Positions 52,136 to 60,834 are shown, counted from the first letter of the stretch. The stretch: 64,000 nt of DNA from an uncultured Methanomassiliicoccales archaeon (GCA_949292635.1 CASEZY010000003.1:1-64000); one strand, 5' to 3'. Notes: generated from the sequence alone by a model not told the origin. Numbers and translations are program-made.

Positions 52136-52767
52136 TGCTTGACCGCATGGCGGAGGAGTACAACCAGGGGTGCTATCCCGGCAGGAACTCCGAGGGACTG
52201 AACCCGGAGTGGGAGCCCGATCCATTCCATGTTCTGATCGCGACGATACTTTCGCAGCGCACCAAGGACGACAACACCCGCAAGGCATCGGACAACCTCT
52301 TCCACAAGTATGATTCCATCGAGGCCATCGCGGACGCCCCCATCGAAGAGGTGGCGGAGCTGATCCGTCCCGCAGGGTTCCCCATGCAGAAGGCCAAGGG
52401 GATCGTGAACTGCTGCCGGGTGCTGAGGGACCAATACGACTGCAGGATCCCGGAGGACACCGAGTCATTGATCACGCTGCCCATGGTGGGCAGGAAGACC
52501 GCCGCCTGCGTGCGCTCCTACGCCATGAACATCCCCTCGGTGTGCGTGGACACCCACGTCCACAGGATCGCCAATCTCATGGGATTGGTGAGCACCAAGG
52601 ATCCGGAGGCCACGGAGTTCGCATTGATGGATCTCACCCCCAGGGAGAGGTGGAGCGACATCAACCGCTACTTCGTCCGTCACGGTCAGGTCATCTGCAT
52701 CCCCAACCACATGCGCTGCGACCGCTGCATGGTGGTGGACATGTGCGATCACGCGCTGAACCGCTGA
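52111..52767 (+). CDS. nth: Endonuclease III (DNA glycosylase/AP lyase)
   Basis: The 218-aa base-excision repair enzyme has the helix-hairpin-helix LPMVGRKTA with catalytic K129 and D147 in VDTH, and a [4Fe-4S] loop of C196-x6-C203-x2-C206-x5-C212. The usual LPGVG is LPMVG here (M125), an odd substitution in the DNA-contact hairpin. A roughly 25-base overlap with the ligase gene sets the start at ATG 52111. It ends directly against the convergent AT-rich gene. Confidence 0.93.
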   Translation: MAEKDICVMLDRMAEEYNQGCYPGRNSEGLNPEWEPDPFHVLIATILSQRTKDDNTRKASDNLFHKYDSIEAIADAPIEEVAELIRPAGFPMQKAKGIVNCCRVLRDQYDCRIPEDTESLITLPMVGRKTAACVRSYAMNIPSVCVDTHVHRIANLMGLVSTKDPEATEFALMDLTPRERWSDINRYFVRHGQVICIPNHMRCDRCMVVDMCDHALNR

Positions 52768-54282
52768 TCATTGTGCCCGATCCTTCGACAGGCGTATCTT
52801 CTGACGTTTGTCCTTAGGTTTATCGGGATACAGATATTCCACCTTACCACATTCCATCAATTCCATCAGGCACCTTCTGAAGGTGTTGTTGATGCCGTTG
52901 TATCCTATGGATGCAGCCAAGGTTTTGCTACTCTGACATCCATTGATGCGCAGGGATTCCAGTATGAGTCCCTTTGTCTCTTCTGAGGTTCTATAAGTGG
53001 ATTGCTTGACAACAGGAGTTGGGTATGGCTTGGGTTTGAACCCGGGATGTATTGGGATGGTGACTCTTGTGAATCTGCGGTCAGGATCCGTCTCATAAGT
53101 TGGCATGTTGGAACCATTGTAACTGAGTGCTCTCTTGACCTTGGGAATCCCAGTGTTCCGACCCTCTGCCAGTTTTAGTTCTTTCAGAAAATCACCGAGT
53201 CTCCTGTTCAGATTGTATTCGCATCTGAGATCACCATTGGCTATTTTCTCATCGGAAATGCTTCTATCTGGTCCAGGGCAGTTGAATACCTCAATACGAT
53301 CGGGGCGCACTGTTACTTTGATAGGTTCAGAAATCTCGTAATCCTTGTGATATACTGCATTCACTAACGTTTCTTCTATGGCCTCATACGGGTAGTTGAA
53401 GAATCTTATCGCCTCAGCCCGGTCAGACACCTTGAATACCTTCTCTTCTATGACCGTATTGCGAATCAATGTCAACGCACTTCTAATCTGATTGTCTAAT
53501 GGCCCGTGGAATATCCTCTCCAACATGCCTTCTCCTGTTTCGTCTGGCATAATGGCCACTTCAATGCGGGCGCCTCTGAAGAAGTCGTCTGGACGGTCGT
53601 TGAACATCATGAGTCCAATATTCACCGGGCGTAACATCTCTTCGGATCCTCTGACAATCTTCATAGAGCGGCATAATGTCACCAGATCTGTGTTCAGATC
53701 CGTATGACTGCCTACTCTACCAAGGTAGTCTTGTATGTAGTTGAACTTTATATCGCGAACAACGGCGTTCTCATTGACCATATCATCAAAAGGAAGTTTC
53801 CTAGACCTTCTGATAAGGTCAATCTCCTCATTTCTATCTGCGCGAACAGTGTTGGATAATTTTCTGATATAGTATGCGTTTTCACCGTGTTCGCTCTTTT
53901 TTCCACCTATTGATACGGGACATTTGTAAGGTCTTGATTCACCGCCGGGCACCCATATTATGATTATCCCTGCGCCACGGAATTTAGTATATTGTGTGTC
54001 GGGCGTATAACGCGGAGAGATTAGGTTACATATGCGGAACAAGTCCTTCTCAATATTCACAAACGACTTTTCGTTTATGTTGTTGAAATCAGTAGCAACA
54101 CCGTTTGTTTCTTTGACACCTATTACAATGTATCCCCCGCCGATGTTGTCGATATCGTTGGCGAATGCGCAGATGGTGTGAAGTATCTTTTCGGGATTCC
54201 AGTCGCTTTCGAATTCAATGCGGTTGCTTTCAATAATATTTTCACACAACAGCGCCTCAGGGTTGATTGGAATAATCTTCAC
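52768..54282 (-). CDS. AlbA_2/Schlafen-type regulator with ATPase-like domain
   Basis: The 504-aa protein has an AlbA_2 (divergent AAA-4/Schlafen-like) domain (about 20-140: FESDWNPEKILHTICAFAND, then GGGYIVIGVKE), a HATPase_c_4-like region (YEAIEETLVNAVYHKDYE around 305-322, then a PGPDRSIS turn) and a C-terminal winged helix (about 430-490). This layout is the COG2865 group, often linked to mobile elements and defence or toxin regulation. Third codon positions are far less GC-rich than all neighbours, and it is flanked by a short-repeat tract, pointing to recent acquisition. Its role is unknown. Confidence 0.8.
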   Translation of the reverse strand: MKIIPINPEALLCENIIESNRIEFESDWNPEKILHTICAFANDIDNIGGGYIVIGVKETNGVATDFNNINEKSFVNIEKDLFRICNLISPRYTPDTQYTKFRGAGIIIIWVPGGESRPYKCPVSIGGKKSEHGENAYYIRKLSNTVRADRNEEIDLIRRSRKLPFDDMVNENAVVRDIKFNYIQDYLGRVGSHTDLNTDLVTLCRSMKIVRGSEEMLRPVNIGLMMFNDRPDDFFRGARIEVAIMPDETGEGMLERIFHGPLDNQIRSALTLIRNTVIEEKVFKVSDRAEAIRFFNYPYEAIEETLVNAVYHKDYEISEPIKVTVRPDRIEVFNCPGPDRSISDEKIANGDLRCEYNLNRRLGDFLKELKLAEGRNTGIPKVKRALSYNGSNMPTYETDPDRRFTRVTIPIHPGFKPKPYPTPVVKQSTYRTSEETKGLILESLRINGCQSSKTLAASIGYNGINNTFRRCLMELMECGKVEYLYPDKPKDKRQKIRLSKDRAQ

Positions 54283-54306
54283 ACCTTTGTTTTTATGAGT
54301 GATTTC

Positions 54307-54378
54307 TTATGCCTATGCTTGTGCTTATTCATATGCTTATGCATATGCATATGCTTATGCACATTCATGTGCACATGA
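54307..54378. repeat. Imperfect hexanucleotide tandem repeat (12 units)
   Basis: Twelve units of the form NTATGC (TTATGC, CTATGC, TTGTGC, ATATGC and similar) run without a gap. They read as Leu-Cys repeats in the rightward frame, which is not a gene. The tract lies just upstream of the AlbA_2 gene and 80 bases before hypA. It may mark an insertion edge or be a protein-binding or slippage element. Confidence 0.7.
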
Positions 54379-54457
54379 TACGGGTAATGTTAGGTTGACC
54401 CCTGTTTCGGCCCGTTGTCGCTGATGACTTTTTTAACGGCGTTCGCTATGCGCACCC

Positions 54458-54832
54458 ATGCACGAAGTGGCGGTGATATCCAACATCGTCGACGCCGTCC
54501 TCCGCAAACTGGAGGAATACCCCGACGCCAAGGTGGAGGCGGTGAACCTTGTGATCGGCGACCTGACCAGCCTGGGATTCGAGCAGCTGGAGTTCGCCTA
54601 CGGCATCGTCACCAGAGGCACCCGCCTAGAAGGCACCAAGGTCAACATCGAACGGGAGGAGGTCAGGGTCCGCTGCAGGACATGCGGGTACGAAGGCCCC
54701 GCAGGCTCCTTCGGTTCGGATTATCTGGACCACACCGTACCCATCCTCGCCTGCCCGGAATGCGGAGGCGGGGTGGAGGTCACCGCGGGGGAGTCCTGCG
54801 GCGTGAAGGACATCGAGATCACGGAGGACTGA
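54458..54832 (+). CDS. hypA: Hydrogenase maturation protein HypA
   Basis: This 124-aa nickel chaperone inserts nickel into [NiFe] hydrogenases. The N-terminal MHE (nickel site) and the zinc ribbon CRTCG...CPECG are complete. The TATA-like TTTTTAAC is centred 26 bases before ATG 54458. It is in an operon with hypD. Its hydrogenase is elsewhere. Confidence 0.93.
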   Translation: MHEVAVISNIVDAVLRKLEEYPDAKVEAVNLVIGDLTSLGFEQLEFAYGIVTRGTRLEGTKVNIEREEVRVRCRTCGYEGPAGSFGSDYLDHTVPILACPECGGGVEVTAGESCGVKDIEITED

Positions 54833-54835
54833 ATA

Positions 54836-55915
54836 ATGTACAAGCTCAGGGACGAGGCCACCGCCAACAAGATCCTTTCCAAGATCAGGGACATGCACAT
54901 GGAGGACGTGAAGTTCATGCACGTCTGCGGAACGCACCAGGACACCATGGTCCGCTTCGGCCTCGATGCCATGCTGAAGGAGGTCGGCGTGGAGATCAAG
55001 CAGGGTCCCGGTTGCCCGGTGTGCGTCACCACCAGCAGGGAGGTGGCGGATGCCATCACATTGGCACGCAACGGGGTGACCATCTGCGCCTTCGGCGACA
55101 TGATGAAGGTGCCCACCACCATCGGCACCCTGAACGACGCCAAGGCCGACGGTGCCGACGTGAGGATCGTCTACTCCATCGAGGACGCCGTGAAGATGGC
55201 GGAGGCACAGACCAAGCCGCTGACCTTCGTGTCCGTGGGATTCGAGACCACCGCCCCGTCCACCTGCGTCCCGTTGGCCAAGGGCGTGCCGGAGAATTTC
55301 AGCATCTACAGCTGCCATCGCATCTGCCCCCCGATCCTGAAGACGCTGTTGGACCTGGGCGAGAGCAAGGTGCAGGGATTCATCGAGCCCGGCCATGTGG
55401 CTGTGATTACCGGAACCCACATATTCGAACCGCTGGCACAGCAGTATCACCTACCACAGGTCGTGGCGGGATTCGAGCCTCTTGACATGCTGATGGCGGT
55501 CTACATGCTCTGCAAGCAGCTCAAGGGGGGCAGGGCGGAGGTGGAGAACGAGTACACCCGCCTGGTCAAGCCGGACGGCAACCCCAAGGCACGCAAGCTG
55601 ATGGATGATACCTTCGATGCGGTCGACAGAGCATGGCGCGGGTTCCCGGTGATACCCAAGAGCGCACTGGCACTGAAGCCCAAGTTCCAGGACCACGACG
55701 CCAACAAGGTCCACGAGGACATCCTCGCCAAGGCGCCGGAGGTGGAGGAGGAGGCCAAGGGATGCAGGTGCGGGGACGTGCTCCGCGGACTGATCGCATC
55801 CGAGGAGTGCCCCATGTTCGGCACCGCCTGCAAGCCCCTGTCGCCGAAAGGACCGTGCATGGTGTCAGCCGAGGGCGGATGCAACATCGCCTTCCGCTTC
55901 TCCGGGAGGAGGTAG
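54836..55915 (+). CDS. hypD: Hydrogenase maturation protein HypD
   Basis: The 359-aa iron-sulfur protein builds the Fe(CN)2CO unit with HypC. Motifs are HVCGTHQDT (29-37), GPGCPVC, FETTAPST and the C-terminal cluster CRCGD. HypC is not present in this window, nor are HypB, E or F. The stop TAG is followed by a frame that collides with the next gene, so read-through by pyrrolysine is not suggested. Confidence 0.95.
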   Translation: MYKLRDEATANKILSKIRDMHMEDVKFMHVCGTHQDTMVRFGLDAMLKEVGVEIKQGPGCPVCVTTSREVADAITLARNGVTICAFGDMMKVPTTIGTLNDAKADGADVRIVYSIEDAVKMAEAQTKPLTFVSVGFETTAPSTCVPLAKGVPENFSIYSCHRICPPILKTLLDLGESKVQGFIEPGHVAVITGTHIFEPLAQQYHLPQVVAGFEPLDMLMAVYMLCKQLKGGRAEVENEYTRLVKPDGNPKARKLMDDTFDAVDRAWRGFPVIPKSALALKPKFQDHDANKVHEDILAKAPEVEEEAKGCRCGDVLRGLIASEECPMFGTACKPLSPKGPCMVSAEGGCNIAFRFSGRR

Positions 55916-55917
55916 GC

Positions 55918-56481
55918 GTGTCCGACGAGATCCCCGTGTTCAGCAACGTCCGCAAGACCGCGGAGCCCATGGGATACAAGCCCGATCGCAAGCAGGTGCT
56001 GGTGATCACCAACGATTCCACGGTGTTCCTCACCAAGAAGTGGGTGAGCGCCTACGAGATGTTCGGCGGCAGGCTCACGGAAGTGAAGAATCTCGTGGAG
56101 CGTCTCTCCGAGCATGCGCAGATGTCCTTCGGCATCATTTCCGGACAGTACGGGTTCATCCCTGCCAACTATGTGGTGATGCCCTACGACAACGTGCCGT
56201 CTGACAAGGCAGGTTATCTGGAATTACAGGAGCGCACCGACTACGCCGGGAAGATCGAGTTCGTCACCAAGGGGTTCTTCGACCGCATCGTGGTCTGCGT
56301 GCCCAAGGACATGTTCGACATCCTGAAGACCAGGCTGCCGGACAACAGGGTCATCGCCGTCACCAGTCCGGAGTACGAGGAATACTGCAACATGCGCGGC
56401 TGGACCTTCCTGCCCCGCAGCGGCGCAAGGGTGGGGAACGAGAACGCCGACAGGATCGAGGAGATCGTCAGGTCACTTTGA
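55918..56481 (+). CDS. YaaA/DUF6884-like protein, hyp-linked
   Basis: The 187-aa protein has VLVITNDST near residue 27, then SGQYGFIPANYVVMPYDNV, a pattern close to DUF6884/YaaA-like proteins in which a loop contributes to DNA or nucleotide binding. GGAGGAGG just before GTG 55918 sets the start; an ATG at 55969 is less likely. It is two bases after hypD. A role in hydrogenase assembly is a possibility only. The end overlaps the convergent AlkD-like gene by nine bases. Confidence 0.62.
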   Translation: MSDEIPVFSNVRKTAEPMGYKPDRKQVLVITNDSTVFLTKKWVSAYEMFGGRLTEVKNLVERLSEHAQMSFGIISGQYGFIPANYVVMPYDNVPSDKAGYLELQERTDYAGKIEFVTKGFFDRIVVCVPKDMFDILKTRLPDNRVIAVTSPEYEEYCNMRGWTFLPRSGARVGNENADRIEEIVRSL

Positions 56482-57147
56482 CCTGCGCATCTCCTTGATC
56501 ACCGCTTTGGTGTCATCGTCCACCTGATAGGACTCCACTATCTTGGTCAAAGTCTTCCTGTAGGTCCACTGGTCCAGTGGACAGTCCTGTCTGAGGAACG
56601 ACATGGTCTCCTCGGGATGCTTGGCGAAGCACATGGACAGCGCCCAGGCAACGCCCATCTTGAGATAGTATCCGTCGTGTCTGGCACTTCCCAGGAGATC
56701 GAATATCTCCTGCAGACGGTCGTCCATGTACTGCATCATGCCCACTGCGGCGAATCTCATGCCGTACTCGGTGCCGCAGTTGATGTAATCGACGAGTATG
56801 TGCCAGTATTCGTCCCTCTCGTTATTCTTGGGTTTGTAGACGAAGCCGTCGCAGACCGCCCAGTTGTCTATGTGCGGTATGAACCCACGGATGCGGGAGA
56901 TGCGTTCGTCGAGGGGCATGGGGGCGTTCATGATCACGTTGCCTACAACCATCCTCTCCTCCACGGAAGTCATGGAGTCCATGGAATCAAGGGTCGTCCG
57001 CCAGTCGTCCTTGATGATCAATTTGGCGATGCGCTTGACCACGGGGGCTCTCACGCCGATGATGTCGTCGCATCCCGGGATGTGCTTCCTCTGAAAGTCC
57101 CTGTATCCTATGTCCTGCTCGGCCTCCAGCATCGCCCTGACGTCCAT
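56473..57147 (-). CDS. DNA alkylation repair protein (AlkD-like)
   Basis: The 224-aa HEAT-repeat-like protein matches the AlkD family: GVRAPVVKRIAK, DNWAVCDGF, then YYLKMGVAWALSMCF and LDQWTYRKTLTKI give helical repeats that cup DNA. AlkD excises alkylated purines. The start at 57147 is 26 bases from the shared palindromic CTTAAG box. Confidence 0.85.
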   Translation of the reverse strand: MDVRAMLEAEQDIGYRDFQRKHIPGCDDIIGVRAPVVKRIAKLIIKDDWRTTLDSMDSMTSVEERMVVGNVIMNAPMPLDERISRIRGFIPHIDNWAVCDGFVYKPKNNERDEYWHILVDYINCGTEYGMRFAAVGMMQYMDDRLQEIFDLLGSARHDGYYLKMGVAWALSMCFAKHPEETMSFLRQDCPLDQWTYRKTLTKIVESYQVDDDTKAVIKEMRRSK

Positions 57148-57170
57148 GTTCGTGGAACGTTGGGGAAGTA

Positions 57171-57176
57171 CTTAAG
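57171..57176. promoter_or_regulatory. Palindromic CTTAAG core shared by two leaderless genes
   Basis: CTTAAG is centred at 57173.5. Exactly 26 bases left is ATG 57147 and 26 bases right is the TTG at 57199. A single symmetrical TATA-type box can therefore drive both divergent transcripts, both leaderless. Confidence 0.5.
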
Positions 57177-57198
57177 CCCGTTACGCATCCTTGGAGCG

Positions 57199-58119
57199 TT
57201 GATAATAAGTGCCAGCAGACGGACCGACATCCCAGCCTTCCACGGGGAATGGTTCATGAACCGTATCAGGGCGGGCTATGCGTTGGTGCGCAACGCAGGC
57301 AGGCCGAACATGATCCACCGGGTACCGCTGGACCTGCCGTCGGTGGATATGATCGTCTTCAGCACCAAGGATCCCGGGCCGATGCTGGATTCCTTCCGTG
57401 AGTTGAAGGACATGGGATACAGCATGTCCTTCCACATCACCGTCAATGCATACGGCCGTGACCTGGAACCCAATGTCCCCGATTGGCAATCCGTCGTCGA
57501 AAGCGTCAGGGAGGTGTCAGGCATCGTGGGCAGGGATATGATCGCGTGGAGATACGACCCCATCATAGTGAACGACCGCTACGACCTCCGTTTCCACCGC
57601 GACTCCTTCCGTGCCATCGCCGAAGGGTTGGAGGGGAGCGTCTCCCGCTGCTCCTACAGCTTCCTGTCCACCTACAGCAAGCTGGTGGATTACATATCCA
57701 TGGGACTGATCCGTGCTCCGGATGCGGTCGAGAGCAGGGCCTTCGTCGAGGATGCCGTCTCCGTCGCCGCATCCCACGGGATGCACATGACCTGCTGCCC
57801 CGCATCCCACGGTCTGATCCAAGGGATAGAGACGGAAGCGTGCATCGGCCCGGAATGCATGCGCAGGTGGGGCGTACCGTACCGCATGCCCTCCACACCC
57901 TCACGCAAGGGCTGCGGATGCGTGGAGATGGAGGAGGTGGGCATCTATGACTCCTGCTTCCACGACTGCGTGTACTGTTACGCCAACGCTCCCAACAGGA
58001 TTCGCAGGTCGCGCAAGGAATACGATCCGCAGGGCGAGATGCTCTTCGGTACGCCGGGGAAGGACGACATCATCCTGGACAGGAGGGTGCCTAACCGCCG
58101 GCTCACTGATTTCCTCTGA
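57199..58119 (+). CDS. DUF1848 family protein
   Basis: The 306-aa protein begins with TTG as (M)IISASRRTDIPAFHGEWFM, the family N-terminus, and contains IAWRYDPIIVNDRY and FSTKDP. Near the C-terminus CFHDCVYC (253-260) is a C-x3-C-x2-C motif like that of radical SAM enzymes, but here at the wrong end of the chain. No ATG gives a full family N-terminus, and the TTG lies at the right distance from the CTTAAG box. The function of DUF1848 is not established. Confidence 0.72.
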   Translation: MIISASRRTDIPAFHGEWFMNRIRAGYALVRNAGRPNMIHRVPLDLPSVDMIVFSTKDPGPMLDSFRELKDMGYSMSFHITVNAYGRDLEPNVPDWQSVVESVREVSGIVGRDMIAWRYDPIIVNDRYDLRFHRDSFRAIAEGLEGSVSRCSYSFLSTYSKLVDYISMGLIRAPDAVESRAFVEDAVSVAASHGMHMTCCPASHGLIQGIETEACIGPECMRRWGVPYRMPSTPSRKGCGCVEMEEVGIYDSCFHDCVYCYANAPNRIRRSRKEYDPQGEMLFGTPGKDDIILDRRVPNRRLTDFL

Positions 58120-58159
58120 TGCACCAATTATTTCAATACAGAACCTTTCAACCCGTGTT

Positions 58160-59152
58160 ATGAGATTCAAGGACCTGCTGTGCAGCAGCGCTTTCATGAT
58201 GAGTCTCGCGATCATCGTGTCCCTCATCACCAACGCCTCCGGCCTGTTCCCCGGAGGTGCCGGCGAGGCGCTCAACTCCGACGTGAGGTCCAATCTGACC
58301 GTCTTCTTCCTGGCGGTGATGATGACCATATCCTTCTCCAGGTTCTCGTACAGGGACCTCAATCCCCTCAAGAACGTGAAGTCCGTCGGTCGCGCCGTCC
58401 TCCTGGGCATGGTGGTCGCCTCGATCATCCCGCTGCTGGGCTTCTTCCTGCTGAAGGACAGTGAATATTATTCGTATGTGGTAGGGCTGGTGTTCATCGC
58501 CGCCACGCCATTCGCCGCCTCGGTCCCGCCTTTGTCATATATACTCAGAGGAGACATGGAGCACGCTCTGCGTTCGACCATCGTGGTGTACATCCTCTCG
58601 TTGGTCTGGATACCGTTCATCATCTGGATGTGCATCGGAGAGTTGGTGGACATGAAGAGCGTGGCCATCACCGTGGTGGAGATCATCGGTATCCCGTTCG
58701 TCCTCTCCCGTCTGCTCACCGGGTTGAAGATAAGCAAGGAGACCATGGGCATTATACTGAATCTGATCATCTTTTTCCTGGTCTGGCTCTCCGTGAGTTC
58801 CGCCAACTTCAACATCGGTCTGACCATCCTCCTGGCGTTCGTTCTCGTGGCGGTGCTGAGGACGTTCTTCCTGGGCAATGTGGTGGAAGCGGCGGAGAAG
58901 AGGAGGGGCATCCACTGGAAGCAGAGGGTCACCGACATTTTGATGACTTCTTACAAGAACAAGGGAATCGCGTTGGCCATGTGCGCCGCCGCCCTCCCCG
59001 GATACATGGTCCCCAACGCCATGGTCGCAATAGCGGCCTCGATAATAGTGGAGGTCTGTTGGGTTGCTTTCATGGATGGTGTGCTGTTCTCCAAGAAGAG
59101 GATGATCAGGGAGCTCTCCGCCGAGGGAGAGGATGTTTCGGATCTGATGTGA
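58160..59152 (+). CDS. Bile acid:sodium symporter (BASS)-family transporter
   Basis: The 330-aa protein has about ten membrane segments in an inverted-repeat arrangement like BASS proteins, with VFIAATPFAASVPPLSYILRGDMEHALRSTIVVY near residues 112-146 as a family segment. Substrates of the family include organic acids and pyruvate. The sequence does not name one. It lies one base before the prenyltransferase gene and may be cotranscribed with it. Confidence 0.7.
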   Translation: MRFKDLLCSSAFMMSLAIIVSLITNASGLFPGGAGEALNSDVRSNLTVFFLAVMMTISFSRFSYRDLNPLKNVKSVGRAVLLGMVVASIIPLLGFFLLKDSEYYSYVVGLVFIAATPFAASVPPLSYILRGDMEHALRSTIVVYILSLVWIPFIIWMCIGELVDMKSVAITVVEIIGIPFVLSRLLTGLKISKETMGIILNLIIFFLVWLSVSSANFNIGLTILLAFVLVAVLRTFFLGNVVEAAEKRRGIHWKQRVTDILMTSYKNKGIALAMCAAALPGYMVPNAMVAIAASIIVEVCWVAFMDGVLFSKKRMIRELSAEGEDVSDLM

Positions 59153-59153
59153 C

Positions 59154-60059
59154 ATGGCCGGTGTGAAGCAGGTCAAGGCCGGGTGGTACAACGCGTTCCG
59201 CCCCTGGACGCTGCACGGGGCGATTATCCCCGTGTTGATAGGCGGAGTCATCGCTTATGGCGACGGGTCCAGGGAGTGGGTGCTCTTCGCCATGGCACTG
59301 GCGGGAGGCATACTGCTACAGTCCGCGGCCAATCTGCTGAACACCTACGGCGACTTCAAGACCGGACTGGACACCGAGGAGAACCACACCCGCTCTCCGG
59401 AGCTGGTCTCCGGGAAGCTGAGGCCGAAGTCGGTCCTCATGGCCGGGTTGGGATGTCTGGGGATCACCGCGTTGCTGGGGCTGTACATGGTGTGGCAGAC
59501 CGGCTGGGGGATCGTGATATTCGGCATCGCAGGCATCGCCGGGGCCGGACTGTATACCATAGGGATATCGTACAAGTACATGGGTCTGGGTCAGCTGTCC
59601 GTCATGGTGATGATGGGCTTCCTGATGCCCCTGGGAACATACTACCTGATGACCGGTGACGTGACCTGGCAGGTGTTCCTGGTCAGCATCCCCAACGCCT
59701 TGATGATCACCGCCGTGCTGGGAGGCAACGAGCTGAGGGACTTCGAGTCCGACACCGCCGCCGGCGTGAAGACCCAGTCGTCCAGATTGGGGTACGACAA
59801 CGCCATGCGTTTGTATCTGATCATGAACACACTGCCGTTCATCATCGTGCCGATATTGATCGTACTGGAATACCTGCCCGTATGGTGTCTGTTGGCACTG
59901 CTGGCTCTTTGGCAGTGGCGTCACACGTACATCAATGCCCGCGGTGCGGGGGAGGATCCTCACAAAGGGTTCATGCTGGTGCCCCTGGCCTTCAAGCAGA
60001 ACTGGGTGTTCGGTCTGCTGTTGGTGATAGGTTATTTATGTGGTCTGCTTACGGCATGA
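59154..60059 (+). CDS. UbiA-family prenyltransferase (MenA-like)
   Basis: The 301-aa membrane enzyme of about nine helices has the first allylic-diphosphate site as NLLNTYGDFKTGLD (60-73) and the second as GNELRDFESDTAAGVKT. This arrangement is closest to 1,4-dihydroxy-2-naphthoate prenyltransferase (MenA). It would attach an isoprenoid chain to an aromatic ring. With the following methyltransferase this resembles the last two steps of menaquinone-like synthesis; methanophenazine synthesis is an alternative in a methanogen. No other men gene is seen. Confidence 0.8.
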   Translation: MAGVKQVKAGWYNAFRPWTLHGAIIPVLIGGVIAYGDGSREWVLFAMALAGGILLQSAANLLNTYGDFKTGLDTEENHTRSPELVSGKLRPKSVLMAGLGCLGITALLGLYMVWQTGWGIVIFGIAGIAGAGLYTIGISYKYMGLGQLSVMVMMGFLMPLGTYYLMTGDVTWQVFLVSIPNALMITAVLGGNELRDFESDTAAGVKTQSSRLGYDNAMRLYLIMNTLPFIIVPILIVLEYLPVWCLLALLALWQWRHTYINARGAGEDPHKGFMLVPLAFKQNWVFGLLLVIGYLCGLLTA

Positions 60060-60072
60060 ACGAGGTCGGCAC

Positions 60073-60834
60073 ATGAGCGAAGAGTTGATCGGCAATCAGT
60101 TCGAGGGCAAGGAAGAGTACGTCAGGGACGTCTTCGAGGAGATCGCCGAGTACTATGACCGCATGAACGGCATCATGTCCATCGGCATGGTCCGCGGATG
60201 GCACAAGTTCATGTTCAAGAAGGCCGGGGACATCCAAGGCGCCAAGGTCTGCGACGTGGGCTGCGGCACCGGCGAGCTGGCCTTCATGGCCGCCGAGCGC
60301 GTGGGTACCGAGGGATGGGTCTGCGGAGTGGACCTTACTCCGGGCATGATCGCCATGGCCAAGAAGAAGATGCCCGAGCGCAACCTCCCTAAGGAGGTGG
60401 ACTTCCGTGTGGGCAACGCACTCAACATGGAGTTCGAGGACGGCACCTTCGATCTGGTGACCTCGGGATACATGCTCAGGAACGTCACCGACATCCAGAA
60501 GGCGGTGGACGAGATGTTCAGGATCCTCCGTCCCGGTGGGAAGGTGGTTGTCGCGGAACTCTCCATGCCCAAGAACAAGGTGGTCCGCTGGTTCCACAAC
60601 ATCTACGTCTTCAAGATCGTCCCCATCTTCGGCAGGCGCTACGACAAGGGGAAGCAGATTGACGGCCGCGAGTCCGCCTACCAGTGGCTGATGTCCTCCA
60701 GGCAGGGTTTCCCCCACGGCGAGGACATGGTCAAGGTGTTCAAGAAGGCCGGATTCTCCGATGCCCGTTACTATTCCAAGACCTTCGGGGCCGTGAACAT
60801 CTACGTGGGCTCCAAGCCCTCAGAAGACCAGTGA
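60073..60834 (+). CDS. UbiE/MenG-like methyltransferase
   Basis: The 253-aa SAM-dependent enzyme has AKVCDVGCGTGELAFMAA near residue 60, VCGVDLTPGMIAMAKKK, NALNMEFEDGTFDLVTSGYMLRNVTD and RILRPGGKVVVAEL, the complete UbiE/Coq5 set including the signature NVTD. These enzymes methylate prenylated quinones at C2. It follows the MenA-like gene by 13 bases, so both are likely used on one molecule. The end overlaps the convergent permease by 15 bases. Confidence 0.82.
   Translation: MSEELIGNQFEGKEEYVRDVFEEIAEYYDRMNGIMSIGMVRGWHKFMFKKAGDIQGAKVCDVGCGTGELAFMAAERVGTEGWVCGVDLTPGMIAMAKKKMPERNLPKEVDFRVGNALNMEFEDGTFDLVTSGYMLRNVTDIQKAVDEMFRILRPGGKVVVAELSMPKNKVVRWFHNIYVFKIVPIFGRRYDKGKQIDGRESAYQWLMSSRQGFPHGEDMVKVFKKAGFSDARYYSKTFGAVNIYVGSKPSEDQ

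Noticed and set aside
54178-54378. Leu-Cys-rich peptide frame over the hexanucleotide repeat
   Set aside because: It is produced by translating the tandem repeat and runs antisense into the AlbA_2 gene.
54307-54378. Possible CRISPR-like array
   Set aside because: Units are contiguous hexamers without spacers. No CRISPR repeat or cas gene was seen anywhere in the window.
55905-55930. TAG at the end of hypD as a pyrrolysine codon
   Set aside because: HypD already has its normal length and C-terminal cluster, and the next gene has its own strong ribosome-binding site directly after the TAG.
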